Origin: a bacterium
Lineage (GTDB): Bacteria; SZUA-79; Acidulodesulfobacterales; Acidulodesulfobacteraceae
DNA length: 6,207 nucleotides
Direction: 5' to 3'
Assembly: GCA_021800745.1 (NCBI GenBank)
Contig: JAJYYS010000094.1
Span: 1-6,207 of the forward strand
Of this stretch, positions 4,514 through 6,207 are shown one piece after another; the first letter of the stretch is position 1, and every line of letters starts with the position of its first letter. A program made the position numbers and the translations under genes. The notes beneath the pieces were generated by a model, which searched no databases, was not told the origin of the DNA, and was given only the letters and a program-made list of their open reading frames with translations.

Positions 4514-6207
4514 TTAAAGGCCTTCTTCCACCCTGTTTCTTCCGTTTTCTTTTGCCTTGTATAAAGCATTATCAACCCGCTTAATAAAACTGTTAATAAT
4601 GTCTTGCGTATTACCAAAATTATCTTTTTCGCCATATTCTACTACCCCGAAACTACAAGTGAGCCTGTAAATATATTTAAAGACATTTTCCTCGATTAAT
4701 TTTCTTAGGCTTTCAGCCTTTGCTTTTGCGTAAACTAAATTGGTTTCCGGCATTAATATCATAAACTCTTCTCCGCCAAATCTGGCAAAAAAATCGGTTT
4801 CCCTTAAATTGGTTTTTATAAGATCAGCAAGCTCTATTAAAATATTATCTCCTATTTGATGCCCGTAATTATCGTTTATTTCTTTAAAGTGGTCTATATC
4901 GAACATAATTAAAGACAGCGGCATATTATATCTAAGCGCCAGTTTAACATACCCGTCCAAAATATTATCTAATTTTCTCCTGTTAAAAATCCCCGTAAGA
5001 GGGTCTGTTTCGGATAACTCTTGAAAGCGTAATTTCTCTTTTTCTAATTCCCTTTCCAGCAACACCTTATCGGTTATATCGAAAAATATAGCGAGAGCGA
5101 CGAACCTACCTTGATAAACAATGGTCTGGACATGAAACAATATATATTTTTCTTTGCCCTTTTTGGTAAAAGTATGAAAAGTGTATTCAAAATAAAATTG
5201 TTCTCCATTGAGCCTTCTTTCTATATTGGCTTTGATAACGGGTCTATCTTTTTCCCCAAATAAATCCCATATATTCATATTATAAAGTTCTTTTTCGGGA
5301 TAGCCGAAAAATTCGACGGCTGCGGGATTGGCATAAAGTATCCTCGTGTCGTTAATATAAACCCCTTCAGTCATGCCGTTAAATATGGCGCTAAAAAGTT
5401 CCTCGTTCTCCCTTAACCTCTTTTCTAATTCTTTCTCTTTAGTTATGTCCAAAAGCACGCAATCTATTATATCTTTTCCGTAATCATCTTTTTTAAAGCG
5501 GCAGGCAATGTACACGTCGATAATCCTGCCTTTTAAAGTCTTTCTTTTCCCTTCAAATTCATACGTCCCCTTTTTGATTATATTTTTTATAATGTCAACC
5601 CGCATTATTTCTCCGGGGGCATATAAATCCGCAATTTTGGTATTCATTAATTCTTCTTTGCCGCTTGCTTCAAAGATTTTTACCATATAATCGTTCGCAT
5701 TAATAAAACGTCCTTTTTCATCTGTTGTTGCCTGATATACCCCGATAGGCAGAAATTCTACAAGCGTCCTGTACTTTTTCTCGCTCTGCTTTATCTTTAA
5801 CTCCTTACTTGAAATATTAAATATAAACAATACTAAAATTATAAAAAATAAGAAGAAGCCTGCAATAAAAATCAGATTTAAAATTAAATGAAAATATAAC
5901 GCGTCTTTGATTCTGTGTTCGAAAGCGGATTCTATTAAAGGAGCATAATTCGGACCGGCTTTATACATGCTAATGAATAAGGGTTCCATAAATGCCCTTT
6001 TTGCCATAATTTTATGGTGGACAATAATGGTAACAAGAATAGGAGTTATCAAATTTTTCCAATCGTAATAAGCCTTGTTTTCAAAAGGAAGGCCTGTTTT
6101 TTTTAAAAAAGGAAATTTTTCAAGATTTTTATTGAACTCTTGAAACCTTTTATTTGTAAGGCTTATTAAGGCGTTTAATTTTAAAAGAGATGTTTTAACC
6201 CTTTTTT
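4514..6207 (-). CDS. Membrane PAS-PAS-GGDEF diguanylate cyclase, 5' end beyond window
   Basis: This sensor enzyme should make cyclic di-GMP from two GTP. The frame is open from the right edge to the stop at 4514 (563 complete codons), so the true start is outside. No ATG lies upstream of TTG 6052, and that TTG lacks a clear ribosome site. Numbering from 6052, a strongly hydrophobic helix spans about 52-80 and the part before it is probably extracytoplasmic and unrecognised. Then follow PAS domain 1 (about 91-205) and PAS domain 2 (about 213-328), each ending in a typical DIT segment, a short charged linker, and GGDEF (about 346-508). The active-site loop is GGEEF (426-430) and D385 and D387 (MFDIDHFKEIND) are the metal-site candidates. 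RETD (417-420), five residues before GGEEF, is an intact RxxD inhibitory site, so product inhibition is expected. There is no EAL domain. The carbonic anhydrase follows 48 nt downstream. Confidence 0.93.
   Translation of the reverse strand, partial: KRVKTSLLKLNALISLTNKRFQEFNKNLEKFPFLKKTGLPFENKAYYDWKNLITPILVTIIVHHKIMAKRAFMEPLFISMYKAGPNYAPLIESAFEHRIKDALYFHLILNLIFIAGFFLFFIILVLFIFNISSKELKIKQSEKKYRTLVEFLPIGVYQATTDEKGRFINANDYMVKIFEASGKEELMNTKIADLYAPGEIMRVDIIKNIIKKGTYEFEGKRKTLKGRIIDVYIACRFKKDDYGKDIIDCVLLDITKEKELEKRLRENEELFSAIFNGMTEGVYINDTRILYANPAAVEFFGYPEKELYNMNIWDLFGEKDRPVIKANIERRLNGEQFYFEYTFHTFTKKGKEKYILFHVQTIVYQGRFVALAIFFDITDKVLLERELEKEKLRFQELSETDPLTGIFNRRKLDNILDGYVKLALRYNMPLSLIMFDIDHFKEINDNYGHQIGDNILIELADLIKTNLRETDFFARFGGEEFMILMPETNLVYAKAKAESLRKLIEENVFKYIYRLTCSFGVVEYGEKDNFGNTQDIINSFIKRVDNALYKAKENGRNRVEEGL

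Noticed and set aside
2656..5690. Other short frames at 2656-2853, 3331-3552, 3963-4175, 4272-4517 and 5508-5690
   Set aside because: Each sits inside a well-supported gene in another frame or on the other strand and shows no domain or start signal.
6050..6052. TTG 6052 as the cyclase start
   Set aside because: The same frame continues without a stop to the right edge with sensible amino-acid content, so the gene is partial.

Overview
The window reads as bacterial chromosome from an AT-rich organism with anaerobic hydrogen metabolism. The evidence is a soluble group 3 [NiFe]-hydrogenase small subunit of the bacterial/archaeal MvhG type, a chemoreceptor and a diguanylate cyclase. Genes are densely packed, with GGAG/GAGG Shine-Dalgarno sites. 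A deltaproteobacteria-like, sulfur- or H2-cycling lineage would fit, but the sequence does not fix the taxonomy; this is inference.

Layout. Four genes lie on the minus strand and one on the plus strand. Reading leftwards from 2176, a methyl-accepting chemotaxis protein (2176-935) is followed after 30 nt by the hydrogenase small subunit (904 to the left edge, lacking only its last few residues). A 453-nt AT-rich divergent intergenic region (2177-2629) separates this pair from a rightward ten-helix TDT/SLAC1-type anion transporter (2630-3799). The transporter converges, with a 12-nt gap, on a beta-carbonic anhydrase (4465-3812, minus). Upstream of the anhydrase on the same strand is a membrane-bound PAS-PAS-GGDEF diguanylate cyclase (from beyond the right edge to 4514), so those two probably share a transcript.

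Three start or end corrections matter. The transporter probably starts at ATG 2630, not TTG 2618. The carbonic anhydrase probably starts at ATG 4465, not ATG 4480. The GGDEF gene does not start at TTG 6052, because its frame stays open to the window edge and it is partial. The hydrogenase gene, also cut by an edge, is complete in frame over 301 codons.

The intergenic region is the least explained part. It holds 12-bp tandem repeats of the ATTGACAATTAA type, a TTGAC-N5-GTCAA inverted repeat overlapping a plausible -35 box for the transporter, and an 8-bp-arm palindrome upstream of the chemoreceptor that overlaps a sigma-28-like -10.

How the genes may work together (inference): the left pair suggests chemotaxis tied to hydrogen or redox metabolism. 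The right trio suggests CO2/bicarbonate or other small-anion handling (TDT channel plus carbonic anhydrase) near c-di-GMP signalling. I see no mobile element, CRISPR array, tRNA or rRNA, and no clearly novel multi-gene system.
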